A stretch of DNA of 64,000 nt from Gracilaria gracilis. Its lineage: Eukaryota > Rhodophyta > Florideophyceae > Gracilariales > Gracilariaceae. Positions within the stretch are counted from its first letter, which is position 1; every line of letters starts with the position of its first letter. The stretch is from NCBI GenBank assembly GCA_030374805.1, contig JARGSG010000045.1:124001-188000 (forward strand), in the 5' to 3' direction. Below the pieces are notes generated by a model. That model searched no databases. It worked only from the letters and a program-made list of their open reading frames with translations, and was not told the origin of the DNA. A program made the translations under genes and the position numbers. This document shows, piece by piece, positions 55,507 through 64,000 of this stretch.

Positions 55507-56508
55507 ATGGATCAAATGCCGAACAAGGACGAAAGGGAGAACGAATTTAGCGCTGAATATGATGACGGGGGCATGCATCTTCCAACCGTGGATCCAAATA
55601 ACCCAAGCTCTCTCTTGCCTATGAATCTGGCTCACAGCACCTCCCAAACGGAAAGTCGCAAGGGCGATATTGGCAACCTCCGCATTCCTTCAGTACAGAG
55701 AAGCGATTCTGTATTCCCTGCCTCTGTCAAGATTCGACAGAGAATCCAAGATGTTGAGAAATCGCCCCCTTTGAGCTCCATGAACACAAGTACTGAGGAA
55801 CTGGTTGGGCCTGTATGGGCGACGCGAACCCTGAGAGCCTGTCAGAGCTCTACAAAACCAAGTTCGAATTTGATTCAAAGAAGTATGACAGGAAGTATGC
55901 TAGACGACAAAACGGATAGCAAACCTTTTGCGCCGGATATTCATCCAAGCAGCCAAGAACTTGCAGAAGGTCTATTAACCGCACCGTTTGCGCCACAGGG
56001 ATATTCGGGAAAGCGTTCATTTGAGCAAGTGAAGGCGACTCACAATGAAGACCGAAGACCACGAAAGATTCGAAAGCTACAGAACATGGTAGAATTTGAT
56101 ACTATGCCAACTCCGGGGGACACGATTCAAGCCTTTGGACAGCAACATATGATGAGTGAAACTCACACTACCCCCCATCGTGAAGAGAAGTCGTCTTCAA
56201 TACTTGATAGGCTTCGGAAAATCCAAGAAGTAGGGCAGCAAAGTTCCTCGCTCACATTTAAACTTCCTCCGTTGAGTGCTACGCTTGGTCAGGTATACGA
56301 CCAGCGGTACCGTCAATCTGATCCCATGATGTTTCGCCAAGGTTCGAACACTACCGTGCCAAAGAATACCGTGAGACAGCGTAAAACGCGGAATGCTCCC
56401 GAATTCGACAAGAAGTTCTCTTTGGAAGAATCGAGAGGAAGATTGGAAGCGCAAAAGCGGAGCGGCGCGGCGCCCCAAGCTTGCAGTCCTTTAGATCTTC
56501 GTTTGTAA
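55507..56508 (+). CDS. Hypothetical protein, 333 aa, disordered and basic at the C-terminus
   Basis: An uninterrupted frame from ATG 55,507 (MDQMPNKDEREN). Ser/Pro/Gln-rich composition with no signal peptide or membrane span suggests a largely disordered nuclear protein. A basic cluster (DRRPRKIRKLQNM) and a Lys/Arg-rich end (VRQRKTRNAPEFDKKF) could act in nuclear import or nucleic-acid binding. An overlapping frame 56,481-56,672 (PSKRVTFQTEML) may be the true C-terminus after a frame change. It could be the second (Myb-like) gene of the Harbinger element upstream, but no SANT motif is visible. Unrecognised otherwise. Confidence 0.5.
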   Translation: MDQMPNKDERENEFSAEYDDGGMHLPTVDPNNPSSLLPMNLAHSTSQTESRKGDIGNLRIPSVQRSDSVFPASVKIRQRIQDVEKSPPLSSMNTSTEELVGPVWATRTLRACQSSTKPSSNLIQRSMTGSMLDDKTDSKPFAPDIHPSSQELAEGLLTAPFAPQGYSGKRSFEQVKATHNEDRRPRKIRKLQNMVEFDTMPTPGDTIQAFGQQHMMSETHTTPHREEKSSSILDRLRKIQEVGQQSSSLTFKLPPLSATLGQVYDQRYRQSDPMMFRQGSNTTVPKNTVRQRKTRNAPEFDKKFSLEESRGRLEAQKRSGAAPQACSPLDLRL

Positions 56509-56672
56509 CTGCTCTAGCCAACCCTTCGGCTTCCCAAAGCCCTCGAGCAGTATCACGGGGAGCAGCAGCTCACAAAGAGCCAGAGGCCAGTATTGCTCCA
56601 CCATCGAAACGAGTAACCTTTCAGACGGAAATGCTATGCTCCAAGCGAAAGAAAGACATTAGCTCTCGCTAA

Positions 56673-57343
56673 CAAATTAGTTTCGATTCTTTAAATCTCA
56701 TGTCCTTGTACAAACTCAACCTTCATAACTTTTGCTTCCGCTAATTTTCTTTATCTAACACTAGGCAAAGAAAAAGGGGGGACACCACCTTCACTGATTT
56801 GTATAGAAATCTGGGCCCCTTGTGCTTGTTCTTTTTTGTGTATATCTACGACTAAATGTTGTTGCAGTCTTCTTCACTATGGCAACGTAGCTTTTGGGGT
56901 TTGTTTAGAGTCCCAATCGGGTACATATTTCATTCCATCCGTTTCTTTGGTGGGACAAAGGCACACCATTACAACTTGTCATGGTGTGCCTTTGTCGGCT
57001 TGAAGCCGAGTTAGGCATGCCCCGGTGCTGTTCTTCTCTTCCTCCATTATTTCAGCACAGAGCAATGTTTTCTCTAAAAAGGAGGAGCAGGCTCGTGTCA
57101 ACCGTTTGAGATTGGAGTCCAAATGAACCATCTTTTCCAACTTCTTTGATTCACTCTGGTTTCATGCCAGTATCTAAAGAAAGAGGAGTCGCGTACTTAC
57201 GTAGTCTCTTCAGAAAGTCATTTTCGCTTGAATTTGAGCATAATCGGCCTATTCTGTGCAAAGCCGTTGTAAGGATTCCCATCGTTAACTTGTTCTCAGA
57301 GCATCCCTGAAGGTGCCGAAGCCCAGGATTTGGGAACAGCATT
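56673..57343. other. Intergenic region with hairpin
   Basis: No coding sequence recognised. It holds the perfect inverted repeat described separately and pyrimidine-rich stretches. Confidence 0.45.
56955..56995. repeat. Perfect 15-bp inverted repeat (hairpin)
   Basis: ACAAAGGCACACCAT (56,955-56,969) and ATGGTGTGCCTTTGT (56,981-56,995) are exact reverse complements around an 11-base loop. It lies 280-450 bp downstream of the preceding ORF ends. As RNA it would form a stable hairpin. A 3'-processing or small-RNA role is possible but not shown, and it could be the footprint of a mini-transposon. Confidence 0.85.
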
Positions 57344-57516
57344 ATGTCCTCTTTCGAAACGTTTGCGGAGCAGTGCGGGTCCTGGGTAGTGGTAACTGGT
57401 GCATCGTCCGAAATTGGGGCCGAGTTTGCTCACTAAGCCGCTTAGGAATAAAGCTGGTGGTCGTGGCACGAAGAACTGAACCTCAGCAAACCCTTTCTCA
57501 AGAGATTGGACGCTAG
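57344..57516 (+). pseudogene. Short-chain dehydrogenase/reductase N-terminal fragment
   Basis: ATG 57,344 gives MSSFETFAEQCGSWVVVTGA, then SSEIGAEFAH. This is the classical SDR cofactor motif TGxxxGxG with the second Gly position altered (TGASSEIG). A TAA follows, and the next beta-strand (LGIKLVVVARRTEP) is in another frame and ends at 57,516. Only about the first 55 residues of a family usually 250-320 aa long are present, with no YxxxK active site downstream. It is a truncated relic. The closest style is the 17-beta-hydroxysteroid/3-oxoacyl-CoA reductase branch, by inference. Confidence 0.68.
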
Positions 57517-57608
57517 ACCACTAGAAAACGTACGCAATAGCAACCCTGCCTCCTCTCCCCCATAGCAAACAACGCTCCCATCATTAAACCCTCGCCGCAA
57601 ACACCACA

Positions 57609-58568
57609 ATGGCTATAGCTCATATCCTGCTGTTCATCACTGTGTTGCTCACCACTTTCGTGCTTTCATGCGCATCCCTGCCACGCTTTCCCCGCGATGC
57701 GGGAATTTTCATCAAACCACGCAGATCTCCCTTCGTGGGCGGAGTATACGCCATGTCCAACAATGTCACTGAGAACACAATGGTGGTGTACGCCCGCCGA
57801 CCTGACGACACCCTTCAGCTGCTGGATGGTGCGCTCAAGACGGGGGGAAGAGGCGCCGTTTTCGCGCCCGACGCGGTGTTCGACCCGCTGTTCTCGGCCT
57901 TTTCCGTGATCATCACCGATGATAACCGATTCGTACTGGCCTTCAACGCGGGCAGCAGCTCTGTGTCCGTGTTTAGAGTTCTGCCAGACTTCTCGCTCGC
58001 TCTCGTACACGTGCAGCCCGTTCCCGGCTTCGGGCCCAACAGCATTGCAATCCCTAGAAACATCGTGTACGTCGCCATCACGGACGCAGACGGCGAATTC
58101 GACAGCGTGTTCTCGCAGGAGGGAGCGCTGTTCGGGTTTGCGTTGTCCTCTTCCCGGAAGACTTATCCTGATTCCACGCAGCCAGCGACGGCTCTCCTTC
58201 CGTCCGTCGGGCATCCCGTTTTCGCCCGACCGTCGCACTCTGGTTGTCACCAACTTGTTCAACGGCCTCAATGCCATCGCCGCCGGCGGTGTGCGGGAAA
58301 TCTTCACGTACAGCGTCAGTGCAACTGGCTTGCTCAGCGTGGTTCCAGTGGCCAACGTCGCGTCGACGGAGCTGGGCAATTCATAAGGTCAGAATCTGAT
58401 GGGCGCGATTGGCTTGGAAGTGGTGGAGGAAAGAGGCGTGCAGTACGTGGTGGTGCCTGAAGTACGCAGTCTCGCTGGGGCCGATGGCATGGCTCCCGCA
58501 GACCGAGCAACAGAGAAAGGATGGCGGGAAGTAGTACCGTTGTACCTGCAATGCATCACTGTTTCGTG
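57609..58568 (+). pseudogene. Secreted lactonase-like beta-propeller protein, broken
   Basis: ATG 57,609 opens with a strong signal peptide (hydrophobic residues 3-22, LLFITVLLTTFVLSC). Propeller-like blades follow: GGVYAMSNNVTENTMVVYAR, RFVLAFNAGSSSVSVFRVLP and GPNSIAIPRNIVYVAI. This is the repeat style of lactonase-type seven-bladed propellers with SNN...VxxYxR. Near 58,150 the frame shifts, and the next blade (SGIPFSPDRRTLVVTNLFNG) is in a new frame up to a TAA at 58,384-58,386. The same frame then continues with GAIGLEVVEERGVQYVVVPE. A single-base deletion plus a nonsense change would explain this. An export role is likely for the ancestral protein, and the enzymatic substrate is unknown. 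Confidence 0.58.
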
Positions 58569-58842
58569 ATCCCTGGCGGGCACCGCTACAGGATGCACAG
58601 CACCCAATGCGGGATCTTGTACAACGGTACAAGTACGAACGGTACCAACGGTACACGTAGAGCACACGTAGATACAAGGGTACAAAAGGAGAATTCTTTA
58701 TTTTTTAAAAATTGAAATGTTTCCCAGCCCGCTGCTCCAAAAGGAACGTCTTCACCCCCTGTCGTGGTCCACCGAGTCCTGCCCTCGCCTAATCTTGCAC
58801 CATAGGAGCTGGCTGCAAAGTATTTATTTCCGGAACTACCGC

Positions 58843-60047
58843 ATGTCAGAGATATCTGAAGACGAGTTCAAAGAATCTGCCCCTCACCCGCGCACCAGAG
58901 AAGCGGCGGCTGCGGCACGCGACATCATCGACTTATGGGATGATGATTATGAAAAAGAGCAAACGCCCGCGGTCAGAACAAGGCCGAAAACACCGTCTCC
59001 CATTACGAAGGAGGAACGCGAAGGGCGAAGGTCAGATGAAGAGGCACAGTATAGGGAAACAGACGAGGGATACTTCAAACAAGAGGTCAATGTTGAACCC
59101 GAAATAGAAGCAGAGATGGATCCTGACGCCGAGGTACCGGGGAAGGAGAACCTTTAGACCAAGATCGAGAAATAACCCCGGATATCGAGGAGAAGTACGA
59201 GCGGGTTTCCGGACACCGTGGGGACGGACTACGCAAAGTTGACATTCTGCATTTTCCACCAAGCATATCCCTACATACCTCGCTTATGACCGATTTAGAT
59301 GATCTACCAGCTCGGGAAACCCCGATATTGTTCACACTCAAGCCTGAGGTGAAGAAACTGGGGCAGTCAGACGCCAAAACTCTGCTCCAGTTCATCAAAG
59401 CAAACCCGCACCCCTTCGCTCTTAAGCGTATCTTAGATACAAATGCCCATCTTGCAACCTGGTCAGACGGCTCAAAGACAATCACCATTGGCAACGAACA
59501 GTTCCTTCTAATCGATGATTTTGTTGCGTCAAAACATTACGTATTCCGTCGCGGGGATCGCATTCAAACATTTGAAACTGAAGTGAGCTCCAGCCGAAGA
59601 GTCCAGCCTTCGATCACATGCTCGTCGACGGCAAAGATGGCTCTAGCCAAGGCGCATAAGCGGGCAAGGAGTACGAATACCATTTCCACTGGTCGGACTA
59701 TGATGCGATGTTTGGATAACGGAGTTGAACTAGAAGAAGAAAAGGGAAAGCAAGAAAATCTCAAGCGACAAAGAGAGCGTATGAGAATGGAGGCGAAACG
59801 AAGACAGCAGCGAGAACGTGCGATGCGACCGACAAAAGGACTAACCACTGATATGTTAGAATCCAACGAAGAAGAATGTGGTGAGGATAAAAATATGCGA
59901 CGTATCGAGGAAAGGGTTGGTGAAAGTCTACTAATGCGTGCAAAACGGGCAACAGCGCCAAGAATTGAAGTATCAGTGAAGAGGAGAAAGGTAGGGGCTC
60001 GGCGAATTTTGTTCGACTACGATGATGGCGATGATGAAAGCGAATAA
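58843..60047 (+). CDS. LEO1: LEO1-like subunit of the Paf1 transcription elongation complex (one frameshift)
   Basis: ATG 58,843 begins an acidic, Ser/Glu-rich N-terminus (MSEISEDEFKES, WDDDYEKEQ) typical of LEO1. Near 59,130-59,155 the frame changes by one base. The following frame (GLRKVDILHFPPSISLHT, about 59,223-59,276) enters the LEO1 core: TNAHLATWSDGSKTITIGNE (about 59,440-59,500) and LLIDDFVASKHYVFRR, matching the family pattern NARxVxWSDGSxxLxxGxE. A Lys/Arg/Glu-rich helical C-terminus with an acidic end closes at 60,047. LEO1 binds RNA polymerase II via the Paf1 complex in the nucleus. The single shift could be an assembly error or a true lesion. No plausible intron fits (GT to AG would be about 26 bases). 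ACGGTAC repeats lie upstream at about 58,620-58,655. Confidence 0.72.
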
Positions 60048-60129
60048 CCCCCTGTAAGATCATATTTATGTCCGGCCTATGGTTTGCAGTCAGGTTAATA
60101 TGGAACTCAAGCAGTGTTTTGCCTGACAG

Positions 60130-60903
60130 TTACGTCTCCTTTTATAGCGATATCAGCGTATCTCTCCAGCGCACTAACGCCTCGAACCTCCATGGGAAGT
60201 AACGGCATATATGTAATATGAAGGTCTTCTCGAGGATACAGCTCCTCAATCTGATCTAGATATTTCTTTTGCAATTCTGACTTTTCCCTCAAGGTTGCAG
60301 CCACTGTTTCGGTTCCATAAGTTGGTTCACAAGTATGTTTCTGACATTGACGTTCATTGAACATAGCTCTTGAACAAGTCGTTCAGTTTCATACACGGAA
60401 AGAAACTCTGCAATTGCCACGCAGACAAAGGTGGTCTTCTCCTGGTCGTTCAAAATTGCCGTAACCTCTTCGAGACCTTTTCTTGCAGCGGCAAGCTGAT
60501 CTTCAAGTTCCTGTATCTTTTGTTGCACAGACGGATCTCCGCCAGTGAACATACACATTAGTGGATCCAATCGTTGGCGCATTTCGTCAAACTTGGAAAG
60601 TGCCTTGTCTGCTACTTGTGGGAAACCAAGAAGCAGTAGGGTATGACCTGTTGGTGCAGTATCAAAGACGATCACATAGAATTCCATAGTTTTTGCGAGC
60701 TTTGAAATCTGTGAGAATGAAACGGCTTCGTCGACCCCAGGAACTGAAGCAAGCATCTGTCGAATGGTGTCAATTGGCAGAAAGCTAGACAGACCTGGTC
60801 CTTCGGAAAGACCTTCTGAAGCCTCTGCAAGTTTGGCCATGAAGCCCTCCGCTGCTTCCGTCGCATCAACTTCAAGGGCGTATAGTATCAGAGGTAATGA
60901 CAC
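60130..60903 (-). pseudogene. GET3: GET3/TRC40 (ArsA-type) ATPase fragment
   Basis: The minus strand reads LYALEVDATEAAEGF, then FDTAPTGHTLLLLGFP (about 60,640, the A-loop/switch II region of GET3) and FVCVAIAEFLSVYETERLVQEL (about 60,420), then ILVNQLMEPK. A frame change near 60,300 leads to LQKKYLDQIEELY and ITYMPLLPMEVRGV. These blocks are specific to the eukaryotic ATPase that delivers tail-anchored proteins to the ER. The N-terminal ~90 residues with the deviant P-loop (GKGGVGKT) are absent: upstream sequence beyond 60,930 shows no match. The CxxC zinc motif region is where the frame breaks, and only one Cys is visible. It is either a truncated relic or the 3' exon of a split gene. The first codon in frame is GTG, not ATG. 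Confidence 0.75.
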
Positions 60904-60923
60904 CGTGTCATTACCTATGATAC
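60885..60923. repeat. 39-bp near-perfect palindrome at the GET3 break
   Basis: GTATCAGAGGTAATGACAC (60,885-60,903) is the reverse complement of GTGTCATTACCTATGATAC (60,905-60,923) except for one base, with a single central C. It sits exactly where recognisable GET3 similarity begins. Confidence 0.85.
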
Positions 60924-60930
60924 CTCTCCG

Positions 60931-61261
60931 TGACGGATCGAAGAACTGCGCGAGAGTTGGTTGAGGATTGAGAATTCAATTGGGGATCGTCTTGAAGCCT
61001 CATGTTGTGAGGGAAAGCACCGACAATTGAATACCTTTATCAGACTCACAGGAGAGTTTCATGCAAGCAAATAGAACGTGGATATAACTTCCCACGATCA
61101 GTCATCGGTTCCCCGAGAGCTTCTTCGACCAGAATCGCTTGATACGCACCGACCGAAGGATTGTTAATTGGAATTACGTTGAAGAAAGGATAGAAAGAGC
61201 AAGAAGTATTCACAAGACCATTACGCTATATTAAATGTATCTACATCACGAACTACAAACC
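60931..61261. other. Intergenic, no recognised gene
   Basis: No motif was found here. In particular there is no GKGGVGKT-like P-loop on the minus strand that would complete GET3. Confidence 0.5.
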
Positions 61262-62830
61262 TTACCCACCTGTGGGTCCAGTTGCTTTCTTTAGATCATT
61301 CTGAAACGTAGTTACACATCCTCTGATGCTCTCGTAGGCGTCCTTCAGACAAGCGATATGCGCGGGGTCCGCCGACGTCCTCATAGCGTCTTGATATTTC
61401 GCGTATGCCGCGTCTGCGTTACTGAGAACTTCCATCAATGACGTAGTACGTTGAACCGTATCTCTCAAAGGTTCAATTGCACTTGAACCATGGAGAGAAG
61501 AATTAATTTCTCCATGACGCATTTGATTCTGTTCAAACTGTTGCTTTTGTAAGTTCACCTTCTCCTGATAGCTTCCCGCCAACCTGCTCATAGATGAGTT
61601 CAAGCCTGTCATGGCTTCCTGAAACACACCGTCACTGCTGCTTCGCGCAGACTTCGCACGTTTAGAACCCATTGATGCTTCCCCACCGCTCAATGTCCTA
61701 CGTCGTTTTCCCTTCAAGCAATTCAAATTTCTGCTGACACCCAAACTACCACCAGCTCCCCTAGGGATGCTTCGGGAAAGAAACTGACCAAAACTAAATG
61801 GGTACATCTTCTCGTAGTTTAATTTAAAAACGCAGTATGTAAGAAAAACCCTTCTCCCCACTGCTGAAAGAGCTTTCGTTCTTGGGTTTTTGTGACAGAA
61901 ATCAATAAACGGGAGCTCCCCATTGTTTCCAGAAACTTCGTAGTTACAAAGCGTTTTCGACAAGCAAGCCTTTTTCTCTCGCCACACTGTGGAAAGCTTT
62001 TCTCCAGTTCGCTGCACCAAAGGAGCCAAGCCAGGATACACATCTTCCACCGGAGTAGGGAAGTCTTCCAGGGGACAAAACGTTTTGTCGTTGAAACGAA
62101 CAGCAATCCTCGCCCAAAGATCTTCTTGACGGATTCCAGCATCTTGCTGAGCTCGAGTCAGTGTAGTAGAGAGGCCATAGATATTGCGCTTTGTATCTTC
62201 GTCGTCTCGAACTAATAAAAGCAGACGGGCAAATTCGTCTTCACAAAAGTCCGGCACTGTGTGTTTTCCTTTCCCCGCTTTCACGTTGCTACTGGCAGCT
62301 CGTGTGTCTTCGGCGGTAATCTCATCTACCTCTTCACTGTCTCCCAAAAGAAGTTCTTTCTGAAACATCTTCCGCTCTGACTCGCTTGACAAGTTTGACA
62401 GTAACTTACTTGTTGCTGGAATGGATGCCATCGGAAGCCCTTTTTTCAAATTCATATGTTCTTGGACGAGATCGCGCTCGAGACTAGACATAAGGGAGTA
62501 CGGTAATATGTTTTGCACGAGCTCACTGTGGACATGAAGCATCGCGCGTGCTCGCAGTATGTCCTTTGATCCTATAGTGGGACGTCGCATTGCCTTCAGA
62601 ATGGAATTCAGTTCTTTCGAACTTTTCACGGACAAGAAATCCCAAACAAAGTTTAGTTCGTCCTGAACTGAAGTCAAAAACAACCGCTGAAATCGCGTTT
62701 TTCTCGGAGTATCCCTTTCAGTTGCAGAATCGGAACGGGCGGTGCTGGGTGCCGGAGCAATCTCGTTGAAGACAGGAATGGCGTTGTTTCCCTCTATGAT
62801 TTGGTCCTCCATCTCGTCTTCAGAATTCAT
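61262..62830 (-). CDS. Hypothetical protein, 522 aa, intact
   Basis: A single uninterrupted 522-codon frame runs from ATG 62,830 (MNSEDEMEDQIIEGN) to TAG-side 61,262, the longest intact ORF in the window. Residues about 45-150 are helical (RFQRLFLTSVQDELNFVWDF). Residues about 195-350 form a globular part (FARLLLLVRDDEDTKRN, LWARIAVRFNDKTFCP, TVWREKKACLSKTLCNYEV), which looks like a Myb/SANT- or MADF-like DNA-binding segment of the kind found in transposon accessory genes. A basic patch (KGKRRRTL, SKRAKSAR) could be a nuclear localisation signal. The C-terminus is a coiled coil (EKVNLQKQQFEQNQ). I do not recognise a named family. Host regulator and transposon partner are both possible. Confidence 0.65.
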   Translation of the reverse strand: MNSEDEMEDQIIEGNNAIPVFNEIAPAPSTARSDSATERDTPRKTRFQRLFLTSVQDELNFVWDFLSVKSSKELNSILKAMRRPTIGSKDILRARAMLHVHSELVQNILPYSLMSSLERDLVQEHMNLKKGLPMASIPATSKLLSNLSSESERKMFQKELLLGDSEEVDEITAEDTRAASSNVKAGKGKHTVPDFCEDEFARLLLLVRDDEDTKRNIYGLSTTLTRAQQDAGIRQEDLWARIAVRFNDKTFCPLEDFPTPVEDVYPGLAPLVQRTGEKLSTVWREKKACLSKTLCNYEVSGNNGELPFIDFCHKNPRTKALSAVGRRVFLTYCVFKLNYEKMYPFSFGQFLSRSIPRGAGGSLGVSRNLNCLKGKRRRTLSGGEASMGSKRAKSARSSSDGVFQEAMTGLNSSMSRLAGSYQEKVNLQKQQFEQNQMRHGEINSSLHGSSAIEPLRDTVQRTTSLMEVLSNADAAYAKYQDAMRTSADPAHIACLKDAYESIRGCVTTFQNDLKKATGPTGG

Positions 62831-63172
62831 TGAGCCTCCTCAATTTGGTTTGAATAGGCGAAGAAGGAGGGCTTTTGGGGCGCCAGAACTTCGATGCAAG
62901 ACAAAGAAGAACGTTATGCCTAGATGGGAGACATAAAACGCAACGGAGAAGAAGATTATGGATACGGTGAAGGAGAAGCGCTGCAAAAAGGAAGGAGGGT
63001 ACTGCAGGTTGCGCAATGCGCAAAACTACAACGAATGGTGGTACCGTTCCTAAAAGGCTGATTTTGAACAGTTTTTCAAAACTTTCGGTTTATCTCAGAA
63101 AGTATCCACTTTTAGCCTCCACAAACCATCGCAATGGCTTTCTCGTGGTCTCTTCCATGCGGGTGCCAACCT
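62831..63172. other. Short intergenic region
   Basis: Between two minus-strand coding regions. It would hold the promoter of the 522-aa gene. No defined element was seen. Confidence 0.4.
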
Positions 63173-64000
63173 TCAAGTGTCACCTACTACTGACGAGATT
63201 TGAAGAGGGTCAGCACTCTCCAGCACCACACCATCCTCAATATCCTCAAAAGGGGTCGGTTTTGGAAACAAAGCCGACTCCACCACATGCCCTATCAGCA
63301 CTCCCACCGCCTCCGCCGCCGTTTCTGCCGCACACAACGATGATGGAGAGAAGGCCTTCGATGACTTCTGCGAAACCTTACCCCGTTTCTTGCGTACCTG
63401 GCGCATACAGTCCTTCACAATGCGACCACGATATACTTGCATTTGCTTTCTATACCGTTCCTCCGTCCGCCTCTGTTGCGCCTCAACCCTTTTATGTTGA
63501 GCTTTCACTTTTGCAGCCTCTTTCTTTGCCCGTTCAGTTTCTCTGTGTTCGGATCTGAGCGTCGCCTGCCTCTCCTTCTGCTGCCTTTGAAGCTGCTTAC
63601 GTTTATGTTCCTCTATAATTTTGGCGACCGTTTTCAGTTCCGCCGGAGCACCGCAATCATATGGAACTGATTTGGGCTTAACATATCCATCACCCGCGAG
63701 AAACTTCTCGGATTTCAAAGGGGTTATGCTCTTCATTATTATGTTGTGAGCTGTTGTGGCACTCTCGAAGAGCTTTGTGAGGTTGTGAACTTTTTTTGAC
63801 TGGTTCATTGGAGTTTCAAAGATTTTCTTAGCCTTCTCCAGTACCTCCGCATCTGTCTTACGCACCTGTACGCGCTGCAAACGACCCGCAACTGAATCCT
63901 CTTCTGGTGTATTCACAGTTGTCATCTCTTCCTTTTTCTCCTTAAACCGATTGGCGAAGGCTGGATTGAATGGAAAAAGACGTGTAGATTCGAAAGAGAC
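63173..64000 (-). CDS. C-terminal part of a third pogo-like transposase (runs off the edge)
   Basis: The open frame continues to the window edge: FESTRLFPFNPAFANRFKEK at about 63,993-63,935, then an ATG at 63,925 that is internal rather than a real start. The LFPFNP(S/A)FA(E/N)RF block is shared with the pogo-like copy at about 47,830, where it follows the DDE domain. The rest is a very long Lys/Arg/Glu/Gln coiled coil (KRKQLQRQQKERQATLR) with a hydrophobic, acidic end at 63,173. Unlike the other copies, this part is uninterrupted, so the element may be younger. The catalytic domain lies outside the window. Confidence 0.7.
   Translation of the reverse strand, partial: VSFESTRLFPFNPAFANRFKEKKEEMTTVNTPEEDSVAGRLQRVQVRKTDAEVLEKAKKIFETPMNQSKKVHNLTKLFESATTAHNIIMKSITPLKSEKFLAGDGYVKPKSVPYDCGAPAELKTVAKIIEEHKRKQLQRQQKERQATLRSEHRETERAKKEAAKVKAQHKRVEAQQRRTEERYRKQMQVYRGRIVKDCMRQVRKKRGKVSQKSSKAFSPSSLCAAETAAEAVGVLIGHVVESALFPKPTPFEDIEDGVVLESADPLQISSVVGDT

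Noticed and set aside
57666..58379. 237-codon minus-strand frame
   Set aside because: It is antisense to the propeller gene, which has a signal peptide and blade motifs. The minus-strand reading is low-complexity Arg-rich.
1..64000. CRISPR arrays, rRNA genes, bacterial operons or ribosome-binding sites
   Set aside because: No regularly spaced direct repeats, no rRNA-like conserved blocks, and gene content and transposon superfamilies are eukaryotic.

Overview
This window looks like transposon-saturated nuclear DNA of a eukaryote. It has no bacterial operon structure, no rRNA or tRNA gene that I can support, and no CRISPR. It carries recognisable eukaryotic genes or their remains: a LEO1-like Paf1-complex subunit, a GET3/TRC40 ATPase fragment, a BK-type potassium channel relic and an inositol polyphosphate kinase relic. 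Coding stretches are long and intron-poor, and the mobile elements are very diverse. A florideophyte red alga (Chondrus-like) would fit, but this is an inference from gene style and not a demonstrated identification.

Layout. 0-2.3 kb: GC-rich tandem repeat, then a BK-like K+ channel relic readable in one frame through several stops. 2.7-3.6 kb: fragment of a DNA transposon family called element A here. 4.5-6 kb: decayed gene of unknown type on the minus strand. 7.7-10.6 kb: truncated, inverted copy of element A. 11-12.6 kb: inositol polyphosphate kinase relic. 12.9-14 kb: unknown minus-strand relic. 14.5-16.3 kb: pogo-like DDE transposase. 17.4-19.2 kb: hAT transposase. 19.3-19.9 kb: intact acidic ORF. 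20,378-28,420: end-to-end copy of element A. 28.4-30.1 kb: second hAT-like relic. 31.7-36.4 kb: Ty3/gypsy-type retrotransposon (gag open, pol broken). 36.5-37.5 kb: relic with a papain-like Cys/His arrangement. 41.05-46.94 kb: Mutator-like element with ~360-bp terminal inverted repeats. 47.2-49.8 kb: second pogo-like element interrupted by ~0.85 kb. 50.6-51.1 kb: Tc1/mariner relic. 53.1-54.2 kb: PIF/Harbinger transposase. 55.5-64 kb: the gene-like part, with an unknown 333-aa ORF, a short-chain dehydrogenase fragment, a secreted lactonase-like beta-propeller relic, LEO1, a GET3 fragment, an intact 522-aa unknown ORF and the tail of a third pogo-like transposase.

The most interesting system is element A. 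The copy at 20,378-28,420 is bounded by 25-bp near-identical inverted termini and has subterminal GCTAGTTT repeats. Its order is a CACTA/Plavaka-like (CMC) transposase, a double-stranded beta-helix Fe(II)/2-oxoglutarate-dioxygenase-like protein with an acidic tail, a gene on the opposite strand resembling the plant/algal ketopantoate-reductase-like NADP-binding family, and a coiled-coil protein. The truncated inverted copy at 7,702-10,555 carries the same opposite-strand enzyme gene, the same coiled-coil gene and the same dioxygenase tail. The enzyme gene was therefore part of the element before the copies diverged, and each copy has since decayed through its own mutations.

Almost every transposon gene is broken. 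Several stops sit where a family-conserved Trp is expected, which fits G:C to A:T transitions of the kind methylation-driven decay produces.
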